Origin: Pseudonocardia sp.
GTDB lineage: Bacteria > Actinomycetota > Actinomycetes > Mycobacteriales > Pseudonocardiaceae
Reading direction: 5' to 3'
Assembly (NCBI RefSeq): GCF_029263155.1
Contig: NZ_JAJCYB010000122.1
Span: 26,818 to 90,817 of the forward strand
DNA length: 64,000 bases
Shown: piece by piece, positions 41,522 to 49,292 of the stretch
Layout: every line of letters starts with the position of its first letter
How positions within the stretch are numbered: position 1 is the stretch's first letter
Made by a program: the position numbers and the translations under genes
The notes under the pieces: model-generated
What the model was told of the DNA's origin: nothing
Databases searched by the model: none
The model's input: only the letters and a program-made list of their open reading frames with translations

Positions 41522-41956
41522 TCAGGCCTCGAGGATCGACGTGAGCGCGGCGAGGTCCTTGCGGTTGGCCCGGCGCATCGCGGCCGCCATCAGCGGGGCG
41601 GTGAGCGCGCCGAACCCGGAGGGCGCTCCGCTGTTGCGCAGCGTCATCCGGGTCCCGCCCTCGGCCGCCTCCCAGGTGTAGGTGGTCCGCATCGGGAACG
41701 GCCCCTCCGCGGTGCCCATCACCAGCCGCTCGCCGGGCACCAGCTCGGCGATCTCGTAGGTGTAGGCGATCCGCCTGCCGAGGAACTGGGCGACGAACGC
41801 GACCCGCGTGCCCACCGCCAACGGCCGCGGGGTGCACCACTCGACGGAGGAGATGTTGACGTACCAGTCGGGCGCGTGGTCGGGGTCGGCGGCGTAGGCG
41901 GCGACCTCGGCCACCGGGCGCCGGATGAGGACCTCGGTGCGGACGTCGACGTTCAC
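41522..41956 (-). CDS. SRPBCC-fold (polyketide cyclase/START-like) protein
   Basis: A 144-aa helix-grip protein: VRTEVLIRRPVAEVAAYAADPDHAPDWYVNISSVEW, VAFVAQFLGRRIAYTYEIAELVPGERLVMGTAEG, TYTWEAAEGGTRMTLRNSG. It probably binds a hydrophobic ligand. GTG 41956 overlaps the stop of a 53-codon leaderless ORF upstream. It sits inside the putative Ynj-type redox/transport region but points the opposite way to the phosphatidyltransferase. Confidence 0.85.
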   Translation of the reverse strand: MNVDVRTEVLIRRPVAEVAAYAADPDHAPDWYVNISSVEWCTPRPLAVGTRVAFVAQFLGRRIAYTYEIAELVPGERLVMGTAEGPFPMRTTYTWEAAEGGTRMTLRNSGAPSGFGALTAPLMAAAMRRANRKDLAALTSILEA

Positions 41957-42114
41957 GACGCCGCCCTCGCCCGCAGCCCGCGGTGGGCCTCGATCCGTCC
42001 CGAGGCGCGGGCGGGCGGGTCGAGGCGCAGCCCGGCGACGATCGCCCGACGCACCCGGTTGGGCAGGGCGTGGAAGCTGCGGTCGAGGTCGAGCACACCA
42101 TCGGTGTCGCGCAC
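41953..42114 (-). CDS. small leaderless ORF upstream of the SRPBCC gene
   Basis: A 53-aa ORF, VRDTDGVLDLDRSFHALPNR then VRRAIVAGLRLDPPARASGR, starting at GTG 42114 exactly 7 bases after TAGGCT (42122-42127, minus strand). Its TGA overlaps the GTG of the SRPBCC gene. The sequence is coherent and helical rather than random, so I call it a real small gene in a two-gene operon. No known domain. Confidence 0.6.
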   Translation of the reverse strand: MRDTDGVLDLDRSFHALPNRVRRAIVAGLRLDPPARASGRIEAHRGLRARAAS

Positions 42115-42121
42115 GCCCGGC

Positions 42122-42127
42122 AGCCTA
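42122..42127 (-). promoter_or_regulatory. -10 element of the small ORF-SRPBCC operon
   Basis: TAGGCT on the minus strand, 7 bases before GTG 42114. Confidence 0.55.
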
Positions 42128-43648
42128 GCGACGATCCCGGGTGCCTGACCGCGCCCCCGGGAGGCCGCGCCGGTCCGGCCCGCGGCGCCGCACCGCGGCC
42201 AGCCCTCGCGTGGCAGCTCGCACGACCGGTCGCGCGAGCTGCGCGCGCACCTCCGCGAGCGCCGCGTTCCACGGCCCGTCGCCCCAGGTCGGGTAGGGGT
42301 GCATCACGCCGGCCAGGTCGCGGGCGCGCAGCCCGCGGCGCACGGCCAGGGTCAGCTCGGCCAGGGTCTCCCCCGCCCGCGGACCGACGACCGTGGCCCC
42401 GACGACCCGGCCGCGGCGGTCGAGGACCAGCCGGGTGAAGCCGGCCGTGCGGCCCTCGGCGACAGCGCGGTCGACCTCGTCGTGCCCCCGGGTCCGGGTG
42501 GTCGTGCCCGCCGTCCCCGGCGGCACGCCGACCGATGCCACCTCCGGGGAGGTGAAGGTGACCCGCGGGATCGCCGTGACCTGCGCCGCCCGCCGCAGGC
42601 CCAGCACCGCGTTGGACGCCGCGGTGGACCCGTGCAGCCCGGCGACGTGGGTGAACTGCGGGTGCCCGGTGACGTCGCCTGCCGCCCAGATCCGCGGGTT
42701 CGTGGTGCGCAGGTGCGCGTCGACCGTGACGAACCCGCCGCCGGAGGCCACCCCGGCCGCGTCGAGGCCCAGGCCGCGCGTGTCGGGACGGCGGCCGGTG
42801 GCGACGAGCACCCGGTCGGTGGCGACCCGGCGCCCGTCGCCGAGCACGACGGTGATCCCGGACCGCGCCCCACCACCCTCGACACCACCAGCCTCGACAC
42901 CACCAGCCTCGACCGCCTCGACCGCGGCCCCGGTGAGCACCGTCGCGCCGTCACCCTGCAGGGCCTCGGTGACCAGCCGTGCGGCGTCGGGATCCTCGCC
43001 GCCCAGCAGCCGGTCCGCCATCTCCACCACCGTGACGGCGCTACCCAGCCGGGCGAACGCCTGCCCCAGCTCGCACCCGACCGTGCCGCCGCCCAGGACG
43101 ACCAGCCGCTCCGGCAGCGCGGTCAGGTCCCAGACCGTGTCACTGGTGAGCACCGCGCCGCCCGCCGCGGCGAGCCCCGGGATCGGAGGGACGGCGGGGT
43201 CGGATCCGGTGGCGATCAGGGCCTGCCGGAACCGCACGGCGACCCCGTCGACCTCGGCGCTCGCCTGCCCGGTGAACGTCGCCGTCCCTGCCGCGTAGGC
43301 CGCCCCGGCGGCGCGCATCGCGTTGGCCGAGTCGACGGGCTCGATCGCCGCGATCGCGGTCCGCACGTGCGCCATGACCGCCGCGAAGTCCACCCGGACC
43401 CGGTCGGCGTGCACCCCGAGCCGCGCGGCGGCCCGGGCGTCGGCAGCCGCCGATGCCGCCGCGAGCAGCGCCTTGCTGGGGACGCAACCCGTCCACAGGC
43501 AGTCCCCGCCGGGTCGCTCGCGCTCGACCATCAGCACCGACGCGCCGAACGAGGCGGCCGTGCGGGCCCCGACCAGCCCGGCGGAACCCGCGCCGACGAC
43601 GAGCAGGTCCCAGGCCTCCCCGTCGGGCGGTCGCGGAACCGACGTCAC
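42125..43648 (-). CDS. dihydrolipoamide dehydrogenase / mercuric reductase-like flavoprotein
   Basis: A 507-aa class I pyridine nucleotide-disulfide oxidoreductase. FAD site LLVVGAGSAGLVGARTAA, redox disulfide in GGDCLWTGCVPSKALL (Cys50, Cys55), NAD(P) site LVVLGGGTVGCELGQAFARLGS and second FAD site RIWAAGDVTG are intact. The C-terminus reads MHPYPTWGDGPWNAAL instead of the H-P-T-x-x-E of lipoamide dehydrogenase, so the His-Glu acid-base pair is altered, and there is no MerA C-terminal Cys pair. This matches the uncharacterised group paired with VTT-domain proteins. It could reduce the redoxin or another thiol/selenol partner of this cluster. GTG 43648 overlaps the radical SAM stop. Confidence 0.9.
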   Translation of the reverse strand: MTSVPRPPDGEAWDLLVVGAGSAGLVGARTAASFGASVLMVERERPGGDCLWTGCVPSKALLAAASAAADARAAARLGVHADRVRVDFAAVMAHVRTAIAAIEPVDSANAMRAAGAAYAAGTATFTGQASAEVDGVAVRFRQALIATGSDPAVPPIPGLAAAGGAVLTSDTVWDLTALPERLVVLGGGTVGCELGQAFARLGSAVTVVEMADRLLGGEDPDAARLVTEALQGDGATVLTGAAVEAVEAGGVEAGGVEGGGARSGITVVLGDGRRVATDRVLVATGRRPDTRGLGLDAAGVASGGGFVTVDAHLRTTNPRIWAAGDVTGHPQFTHVAGLHGSTAASNAVLGLRRAAQVTAIPRVTFTSPEVASVGVPPGTAGTTTRTRGHDEVDRAVAEGRTAGFTRLVLDRRGRVVGATVVGPRAGETLAELTLAVRRGLRARDLAGVMHPYPTWGDGPWNAALAEVRAQLARPVVRAATRGLAAVRRRGPDRRGLPGARSGTRDRR

Positions 43649-45039
43649 CGGGACCGCCGGACGGTGGGCATCGGGAGCAGCACGGCCAGCTCGGCGTTCT
43701 CGGCCGGGTCCAGGACGCCGTGCTGCACGCAGGCCGGCACCAGCGCCCCGTCGTCGGGGTGCGCCATCGCGTAGTGGCAGGCGGCCAGCCGCTCCTGGGT
43801 CTCGCGCAGCCGGGCGTCCTCGCTCACCACGCCCCGCTGCGAGAGCTCCCAGGCGGGCGCGACGTCGGCGGCGTCCATGAACCGGTGCATCACGAACGTC
43901 ACCGGGCGCACCCCGTGGCGCAGCAGCGCCCGGACCCCGACCCGGCGCACCGTGCGCGTCGCCCAGCCGAGCGCGAGCGGCACCAGGCCCGGGTCCGTGG
44001 CGGCGAGGCGTAGCAGCTTCACCGCCAGCAGCGGCCGCGGCGTCGACGCGAACCCGATCCCGGACAGCCGGTGCAGCACCGCGTCGCGGACCCGCAGGTC
44101 GCGGGCGTCGTCCCCGTCGAGCACCAGGTGCCAGCGCGACCCGACGAAGAACCCGTAGGCGGTGCGGTTGCAGCGCACGTCACCGTTCTCGAACACCCGG
44201 AAGTCGAGCCGTGCGCCCGCGCCGCGCTCGAGCTGCGCCCACACCGCGTCGGGGCCCACGTCGCCGCCGCGGAACCCCGCGCGCCAACGCCGTTCGTCGC
44301 CCACGTAGGCGGCGGGCTGGAACGACAGCAGCCCGAACCCCATCGCCCCCGCCTCCCGCACCACGTCGGCCACCTCGCCCACGTTCGCGGGGGTGACCGT
44401 CATGTTGTGGGCCAGGAACGTGCGCACGCCGTGCTCGCGGCGCAGCCGCGCGAACTGTGCGACCAGCCGCCGCCGGTAGGGGTGCAGCGAGGCCTCGTCG
44501 GGCGGACGCGGGATGCCGCGCCTGCCGAACATCAGCGAGTCGACGTGCACGGCGAACGACAGCCGGTCCAGCCGCCTGCGCCCGTCCGGGCCGAGGACGA
44601 GCCGGTCGAGGTAGCCGTCGTCGACGTCACCGTGGGACATGCTCATCGGCTCCCGGCCATGCCGCCGCATGATCGCCAGCGCCTCGGCGTGGTCGTCCGG
44701 GGGCAGCAGCGTGACCTCCCCGCCGATCAGCTGGGCGTGCGCCCGCGGGCCGCGCAGCCGCTCCAGCGTGGCCATCTGCGCCCCCACCTGCGCGCGCGTG
44801 TGCGCGCCGTCGACACGCACCCGGTTCGCGTCCCGGGAGTGATAGCACGGCGTGCACGCCAGGTCGCAGGCCGGGAACACGCCGTGCGTGCCCTCGCACC
44901 CCGTCCCGAACCGGCCCAGGACCTGGCCCGGGGTCCGCACCCCCTCGGGCAGCTCCGCCCAGCGCCGGGCCAGCGCCGCGGTGAAGGCGCGATCGGTGGG
45001 GCGGGTCCGCCGCTCCCATGCCCGCAACCGGTCGAGCAT
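43645..45039 (-). CDS. radical SAM protein
   Basis: A 464-aa radical SAM enzyme with CDLACTPC (Cys58-x3-Cys62-x2-Cys65) as the [4Fe-4S] site, followed by LIGGEVTLLPPDDHAEAL (the SAM-binding GGE motif), the barrel strand FLAHNMTVTPANVGEVADVV and a ~180-residue C-terminal region with Cys residues in DVRCNRTAYG, LAACHYAMAH and VPACVQHGV that might hold an auxiliary cluster. The reaction is unknown; the family includes proteins annotated only as radical SAM. ATG 45039 has GGAAGGG upstream (GTG 45057 is a longer alternative). It is co-translated with the flavoprotein. Confidence 0.87.
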   Translation of the reverse strand: MLDRLRAWERRTRPTDRAFTAALARRWAELPEGVRTPGQVLGRFGTGCEGTHGVFPACDLACTPCYHSRDANRVRVDGAHTRAQVGAQMATLERLRGPRAHAQLIGGEVTLLPPDDHAEALAIMRRHGREPMSMSHGDVDDGYLDRLVLGPDGRRRLDRLSFAVHVDSLMFGRRGIPRPPDEASLHPYRRRLVAQFARLRREHGVRTFLAHNMTVTPANVGEVADVVREAGAMGFGLLSFQPAAYVGDERRWRAGFRGGDVGPDAVWAQLERGAGARLDFRVFENGDVRCNRTAYGFFVGSRWHLVLDGDDARDLRVRDAVLHRLSGIGFASTPRPLLAVKLLRLAATDPGLVPLALGWATRTVRRVGVRALLRHGVRPVTFVMHRFMDAADVAPAWELSQRGVVSEDARLRETQERLAACHYAMAHPDDGALVPACVQHGVLDPAENAELAVLLPMPTVRRSR

Positions 45040-45308
45040 GTCGCGATCCCTTCCCACGCCGTCGTTCCACGATCGGTCGGGGAACCCTCACCGACACCCC
45101 GATCTTCCCTCCGCGCCCGATCCGGCGCCGTACGGGAATCGCCGCGGTCCCCTGCGTTCCGGCTCCCCGACGTCGACGACCTCGCCCTGCACCGGCTGCG
45201 CGCCTTCAGCCGCTCCCTGCGCGACTGCGGTCCTCCCCCGGTACATCCATCCCCGCCCGGAGGTTGATCCGCGCGCTCCTCGCACGGCAGGACCGGGCAG
45301 CGCCGAGC

Positions 45309-45336
45309 GGTGGCCCGGCGCGCACGCCGGGCCACC
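45309..45336 (-). terminator. terminator of the dps gene
   Basis: GGTGGCCCGGCG (45309-45320) and CGCCGGGCCACC (45325-45336) form a perfect 12-bp stem with a CGCA loop, 14 bases after the dps stop. The remaining stretch 45040-45308 shows no gene. Confidence 0.8.
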
Positions 45337-45349
45337 GGAGCCGGGTCGG

Positions 45350-45910
45350 TCAGGCGGTGGCGTCCGCGGCGGCGCCCCGCTCGGTGCTCGCGCCCGCGGA
45401 GCTCAGCGAGCCGTCGGAGTTCTCCAGGTGCGCGCGGACGAACCACTGGTACTGCTCCAGCTCGCCGGACTGCGCGATCAGCATGTCCTGGGTCACCTGG
45501 TCGAGCTCATCGGTGCGCACGATGGCCTCGCGGTGGTCACCGACGACACCGGTGTAGACGAGGTCGAGCGCGCCCAGATGGGCGATCGCGTCGGCCCGGC
45601 CGACCGAGTAGTCGTCCCAGCTGCGCTCCGCGACCAGCACACCGGGCGTGCCTGCCGGGGAGCCGCCGAGCGTCGCGATGCGCTCGGCCACGTCGTCGAC
45701 CATGCCGCGCACGCCGTCGACCTGCGGGTCGAGCATCGTGTGCACCGCGATGAAGTGCGGTCCGACGACGTTCCAGTGCACGTGCTTGAGCGTGAGCGCC
45801 AGGTCGTTGAGAGCGTGGAGGCGCTTCTGCAGGAGTTCGACGACCTCGAGGGCGTCCTTCTCCGCCATCCCGGGAACGGTGTATCCGACAGTGGACGAAT
45901 CGTGGGTCAT
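45350..45910 (-). CDS. dps: Dps-family ferritin-like protein
   Basis: Starvation DNA-binding/ferritin-like protein of 186 aa. The ferroxidase signature is present: LALTLKHVHWNVVGPHFIAVHTMLDPQVDGV with the His, Asp and Glu metal ligands, then DVAERIATLGGSPAGTP, RTDELDQVTQDMLIAQSGELEQYQWFVRAHLE. It oxidises and stores iron using H2O2 and may coat DNA. The C-terminal tail is short and Ala/Ser-rich, without a Lys-rich DNA-binding segment. ATG 45910. Confidence 0.93.
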   Translation of the reverse strand: MTHDSSTVGYTVPGMAEKDALEVVELLQKRLHALNDLALTLKHVHWNVVGPHFIAVHTMLDPQVDGVRGMVDDVAERIATLGGSPAGTPGVLVAERSWDDYSVGRADAIAHLGALDLVYTGVVGDHREAIVRTDELDQVTQDMLIAQSGELEQYQWFVRAHLENSDGSLSSAGASTERGAAADATA

Positions 45911-45990
45911 GGTGGCGGGTTACCCGCTGCCGCGCCGGTCAATCCGGCCCGCGTGCCGGTGTGAGGACCCGCACCGCGGGATCGGGCGGG

Positions 45991-46704
45991 CTACCGGCCG
46001 GGGTGCGGGAAGACGAGCGTCCACGCCTCCGCGCGCCCTCGCGGGGCGCGGCTGGGGGCGTGCACCAGCCCGTCCCGGGCCACCGTGCGGTACGGCACGG
46101 GGCGGGTGGCGAGGGCACGCAGGCGCCGGGTGGCGGAGCGGTAGAAGCGCAGCTGGTTGGCGCGTCCGAACACCGAGAAGCCCAGCCGCAGCACCGGGTT
46201 CGCGATGGGGGCCTGCCGGGAGTACGCGTCGATCCGGAACGTGACGCGGCCGGTGTCGATCTCCTTCACGATCTCGTAGGTGAGCCGGCCCTGCTCCAGG
46301 TGGCCCTGCAGCGTCTGGTAGGACCATCCGACGACGCGTTCGGGGCCGTTCGGCCCGGCGCGCAGGTCGTCGTGGCTCTCGGTGATGCGCACTCCCAGCA
46401 GGAACCGCATGCGCAGGAACCGACCCTCCAGCAGCAGGTCGCGGCCGACCAGGTCCGATCCGCGACGGTAGATCGCGCGCAGCAGGTGTGGAGTGGTGAA
46501 CTCGTAGCCCTCCACCAGCGCGTGGGCACGCTCGGCCACGCCGTCGGGCACCGGTTCGCCGGGTTCCTCCCGGCCCAGGTCGACGGCCCGGTGGTCCTGG
46601 TGCCAGCCGTCGGTGACGGCGGGGGGTGCGCCGTGCTCGTCGTAGTTGACGGCACGGCCGCGCAGGTCCTCCAGGGCGGCGGCGACGTCGGGCGTCGCCG
46701 TCAC
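45991..46704 (-). CDS. DUF1990 family protein
   Basis: A 237-aa protein; the C-terminal two-thirds are DUF1990-like: LLLEGRFLRMRFLLGVRITESHDD, VVGWSYQTLQGHLEQGRLTYEIVKEIDTGRVTFRIDAYSRQAP, NPVLRLGFSVFGRANQLRFYRSATRRLRAL. The function of the family is unknown; the fold is probably SRPBCC-like. The start is GTG 46704 with no clear ribosome site. Confidence 0.85.
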   Translation of the reverse strand: MTATPDVAAALEDLRGRAVNYDEHGAPPAVTDGWHQDHRAVDLGREEPGEPVPDGVAERAHALVEGYEFTTPHLLRAIYRRGSDLVGRDLLLEGRFLRMRFLLGVRITESHDDLRAGPNGPERVVGWSYQTLQGHLEQGRLTYEIVKEIDTGRVTFRIDAYSRQAPIANPVLRLGFSVFGRANQLRFYRSATRRLRALATRPVPYRTVARDGLVHAPSRAPRGRAEAWTLVFPHPGR

Positions 46705-46838
46705 GATTGCGGCGGGCGGTCGGGGTGCACGGCACGGGGTACCCGAGGGCGCTGATCCCACTCGCCGTGCGCGTCGCGCGGCACCCGCAGGTCGGCCGGA
46801 TCGCGCTCCGGCCGGGCCGGGCACCGGGGTCGGTCGTC

Positions 46839-47741
46839 TCAGGTGGGGCGGCGCGCGCCGAACCAGCCCAGCCCCGCGGCCACCAGGTCCTCGGTGATCG
46901 CCCCGGGAAGGTCGGAGCCGAAGCGGCGCTCCGCGGCCGCCCGGGCACGCACGCCCAGCACCGCGGCCCCCAGCGCGGACAGCAGGCCCACGACCGCGGC
47001 CAGCCGGCCGTCGTCGCCGTCCCGGCCGGCGACCCCGGCGGCGGTGGCCGCCCCGAACGCGGCCCGCGGGACGAGACCGGGCGGGGCGGTCCGCGGCGGC
47101 GCCGCGGGGCTCTTGTCCATCGCGAACTCGGTGGCCGCCGCGACCGCCGTCGACACCGTGCCGGCCCGGGAGCCCAGCCGGGACGCGACCACGCCGCGGT
47201 CGGCGGCGGTCGAGGTGAGGGCGACCGCCGCGAGGCCCGCCGTGCTGCGCGACCCGCTGGCCGCGCCGATGGCGGCGGCACGCAGGAGGGTGCGGGCGGG
47301 CGGGCGGGCCTCGCGGGCCTCGGCCGCGGGGATCGTGGCGGCCAGCGCGGCGTGGGTGGTGACGCCGTAGACGAGATGGGGTACGACGTCGGCCGCCCAG
47401 TCGGTGGCGCTCCACCGCCGCGGGTCGGTGAGCCCCAGCAGCGTCATCGGTCCGTCGCTCGCGAGCATGGCGGCCGCGCCGAGCAGCGGCCCCCCGACCG
47501 CGGCGGGCAGCCGGACCCCCGCCGCGCGCAGCAGCCCGGCGACGCCCCCGACCGCCACCCCGGTCAGCGTGCCGCCCAGCGGCCCGAGCCCGGCGGCGCG
47601 CCCGTCCGACACGGGCCGCCCGGCAGGGTCGGCGAGACGCGCGACGAGTTGCTGCGGCGCGTCGCCGGGAGCGCGGCCGCGCAGCGCGACGTCGAGCTGG
47701 GTGGCGGCGTTCAGCGCCGTCGTGCCCGCCGCCCCGGCCAT
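46839..47741 (-). CDS. hypothetical Ala/Gly-rich protein
   Basis: A 300-aa protein of low complexity with several hydrophobic stretches (LGPLGGTLTGVAVGGVAGLLRAAG, LLGAAAMLASDG, ADVVPHLVYGVTTHAALAATIPAAEA, LAAVVGLLSALGAAVLGVRARAA), perhaps a membrane or glycine-zipper protein. I do not recognise a family. I start it at ATG 47741, since no better start codon in frame precedes it; the open frame extends further upstream. Confidence 0.6.
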   Translation of the reverse strand: MAGAAGTTALNAATQLDVALRGRAPGDAPQQLVARLADPAGRPVSDGRAAGLGPLGGTLTGVAVGGVAGLLRAAGVRLPAAVGGPLLGAAAMLASDGPMTLLGLTDPRRWSATDWAADVVPHLVYGVTTHAALAATIPAAEAREARPPARTLLRAAAIGAASGSRSTAGLAAVALTSTAADRGVVASRLGSRAGTVSTAVAAATEFAMDKSPAAPPRTAPPGLVPRAAFGAATAAGVAGRDGDDGRLAAVVGLLSALGAAVLGVRARAAAERRFGSDLPGAITEDLVAAGLGWFGARRPT

Positions 47742-47817
47742 CGCGCCACGCCGCAGGCCCTTCCAGGAGTTCGTGATGGATGTCGACGTACCCCCCGAAG
47801 GGGCGGTGCATTCGCGG

Positions 47818-47841
47818 GCGGCCGGCGGCTCCGCCGGCCGC
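47818..47841 (-). terminator. terminator after the sortase gene
   Basis: GCGGCCGGCGG (47818-47828) and CCGCCGGCCGC (47831-47841), perfect 11-bp stem with a 2-nt loop, directly after the sortase stop. Confidence 0.8.
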
Positions 47842-47842
47842 G

Positions 47843-48475
47843 CTACCGGTCGATCGTCCACGTGCCGCCCTCGGCGACGGCGTCCACCACGACGTTGTCG
47901 CGGTAGTGCCCGATCGCCGGGTCGAACGTGCCACCGCAGGTCACCAGCCGCAGCTCCGGTCCCGGGGTCGGGGCGTAGACGTCGTCGGTGGGGAAGGCGG
48001 CCTTCGGGGTCTGCACGATCGCGGTGACGACGAACGCGGCCGTGCTGCCGTCGGCGCGGTCCACCTCGACCCTGGCGCCGACGGGAACCTCGCGCAGCCG
48101 GTAGAGCACGGCCGGTCCGGAGCGGGAGTCGACGTGCCCGGCGAGCAGGGCCGGGCCCGCGGCGCCCGGGGCGGGCCCGGCGGTGTACCAGCCGGTGACC
48201 TCGGTGCCGTCCGGCGGCACCAGGGCGCCGCTGCCGTCCACCCCGATGCCGACGACCGGGCTGTCGACGCCGATCGCGGGGATCCGCAGCCGCGACGGCG
48301 CCGCCACCACGGAGGCCCCGGGTCCTCGGTCCGGGGTCGCCGGGCCGTGGGCGGTCGCGGGGGCGGTCGCGGGGACGGGCGCGGGCTCCACGGGTGAACC
48401 CGCGACCGGAGCCACCCCGCATCCCGTCGCTGCGGCGGCCAGCGCCGCGAGTGCGGCGTGCCGGCACCGGTTCAT
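47843..48475 (-). CDS. class F-like sortase
   Basis: A 210-aa exported transpeptidase. A signal/lipoprotein-like N-terminus (ALAALAAAATGCG) and a Pro/Ala linker are followed by the sortase domain SRLRIPAIGVDSPVVGIGVD with catalytic His114 (LLAGHVDS), Cys180 (LRLVTCGG) and Arg192 (HYRDNVVV). Class F enzymes of actinobacteria attach surface proteins to peptidoglycan. ATG 48475 overlaps the TGA of the DUF4397 reading frame (ATGA), so that protein is the obvious candidate substrate or partner. Confidence 0.9.
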   Translation of the reverse strand: MNRCRHAALAALAAAATGCGVAPVAGSPVEPAPVPATAPATAHGPATPDRGPGASVVAAPSRLRIPAIGVDSPVVGIGVDGSGALVPPDGTEVTGWYTAGPAPGAAGPALLAGHVDSRSGPAVLYRLREVPVGARVEVDRADGSTAAFVVTAIVQTPKAAFPTDDVYAPTPGPELRLVTCGGTFDPAIGHYRDNVVVDAVAEGGTWTIDR

Positions 48476-49283
48476 CGACGGGCGCGCGTGCGTGCCACGG
48501 CCCCCGCCCCGATCAGCACGAGCACCACGCCCGCGAGCGCCCACCCGGTGACCGGCGCCGTCGCCGCGCCGCCGAGCCCGGTGTCGATGCCGCCGAGCGG
48601 CACCGCACCCGGGCCCGCCGCGTCCGTCGTGACCTGCGCGGCGAGCCTTCCGTCGCGCTGCACCACGATCACGCTGTACACGGTGCGGGTTCCAGGCGCT
48701 GCTCGACCCGGACGGGATCGCCGGTGCCCGCCACCAGGTCGAACGATCCGTCCCCCGCGGGCACCGTGACGTAGTCGGTGGCCGTACCGAACTCGACCGC
48801 GTCGAACGCGGGCGCGCCCGCCCACCGCACCTCGACCGGGCCGGCCGTCTCGGCGCCCTGCACCACCCGGACCCGGGAGCTGTCCGGCCCGGGCGGGGTG
48901 AGGTCGTCGGTCAGCACGCGGACCGCCAGCTCCGCCCGGGGCCCGAGCGCCGCCGCGGTGTAGGCCGCTCCCTCCTGCGCCTCGAGGGTGCCGGTCACCA
49001 CCGGCGGCGTGCCCTCGGGCGCGCCGGCGGGGAGCATCTGCAGCGTGTAGGCCCCCGGCTCGACCTGTGCGTAGGTCGACACGTCCCCGTAGGCCACCCC
49101 GTCGAGTCGGGTGGTCTGCCCGCCGAACGAGGTGACGAGCACGTCGACCGTGGGGGTGTCGGGCGAGAGGTGCGTCAGCCGGAGGTAGGTGCCCGTCTGC
49201 GCCGACGCGGGCCCGGCGACCAGCACCGAGAGCACCAGGCCCACCAGCGTCACCAGCGCGGTGATCGCGAACCGTCGTGTCAT
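48472..49283 (-). pseudogene. DUF4397 surface protein gene, interrupted by a -1 frameshift
   Basis: The first frame (49283-48669) gives a signal peptide (ITALVTLVGLVLSVLVAGPASA) and DUF4397 repeats: TYLRLTHLSPDTPTVDVLV, DGVAYGDVSTYAQVEPGAYTLQM, SRVRVVQGAETAGPVEVRW. It stops after RVEQRLEPAPCTA. Shifting by one base near 48685-48695 resumes as TVYSVIVVQRDGRLAAQVTTDAAGPGAVPLGG, ending in a membrane helix (ALAGVVLVLIGAGAVA) and a basic tail at 48472, the normal C-terminus. A single missing G in CCCGCACC would restore LEPGTVYS. As read, the protein loses its anchor and would be secreted. A sequencing error or a programmed/phase-variable shift are alternatives. Confidence 0.78.
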
Positions 49284-49292
49284 CGTCTCTCC

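Noticed and set aside
46839..48467. A single 542-aa protein spanning 46839-48467 on the minus strand
   Set aside because: The 5' half is the shadow of the sortase gene, which has clear catalytic residues in another frame; only the part from 47741 down is plausible.
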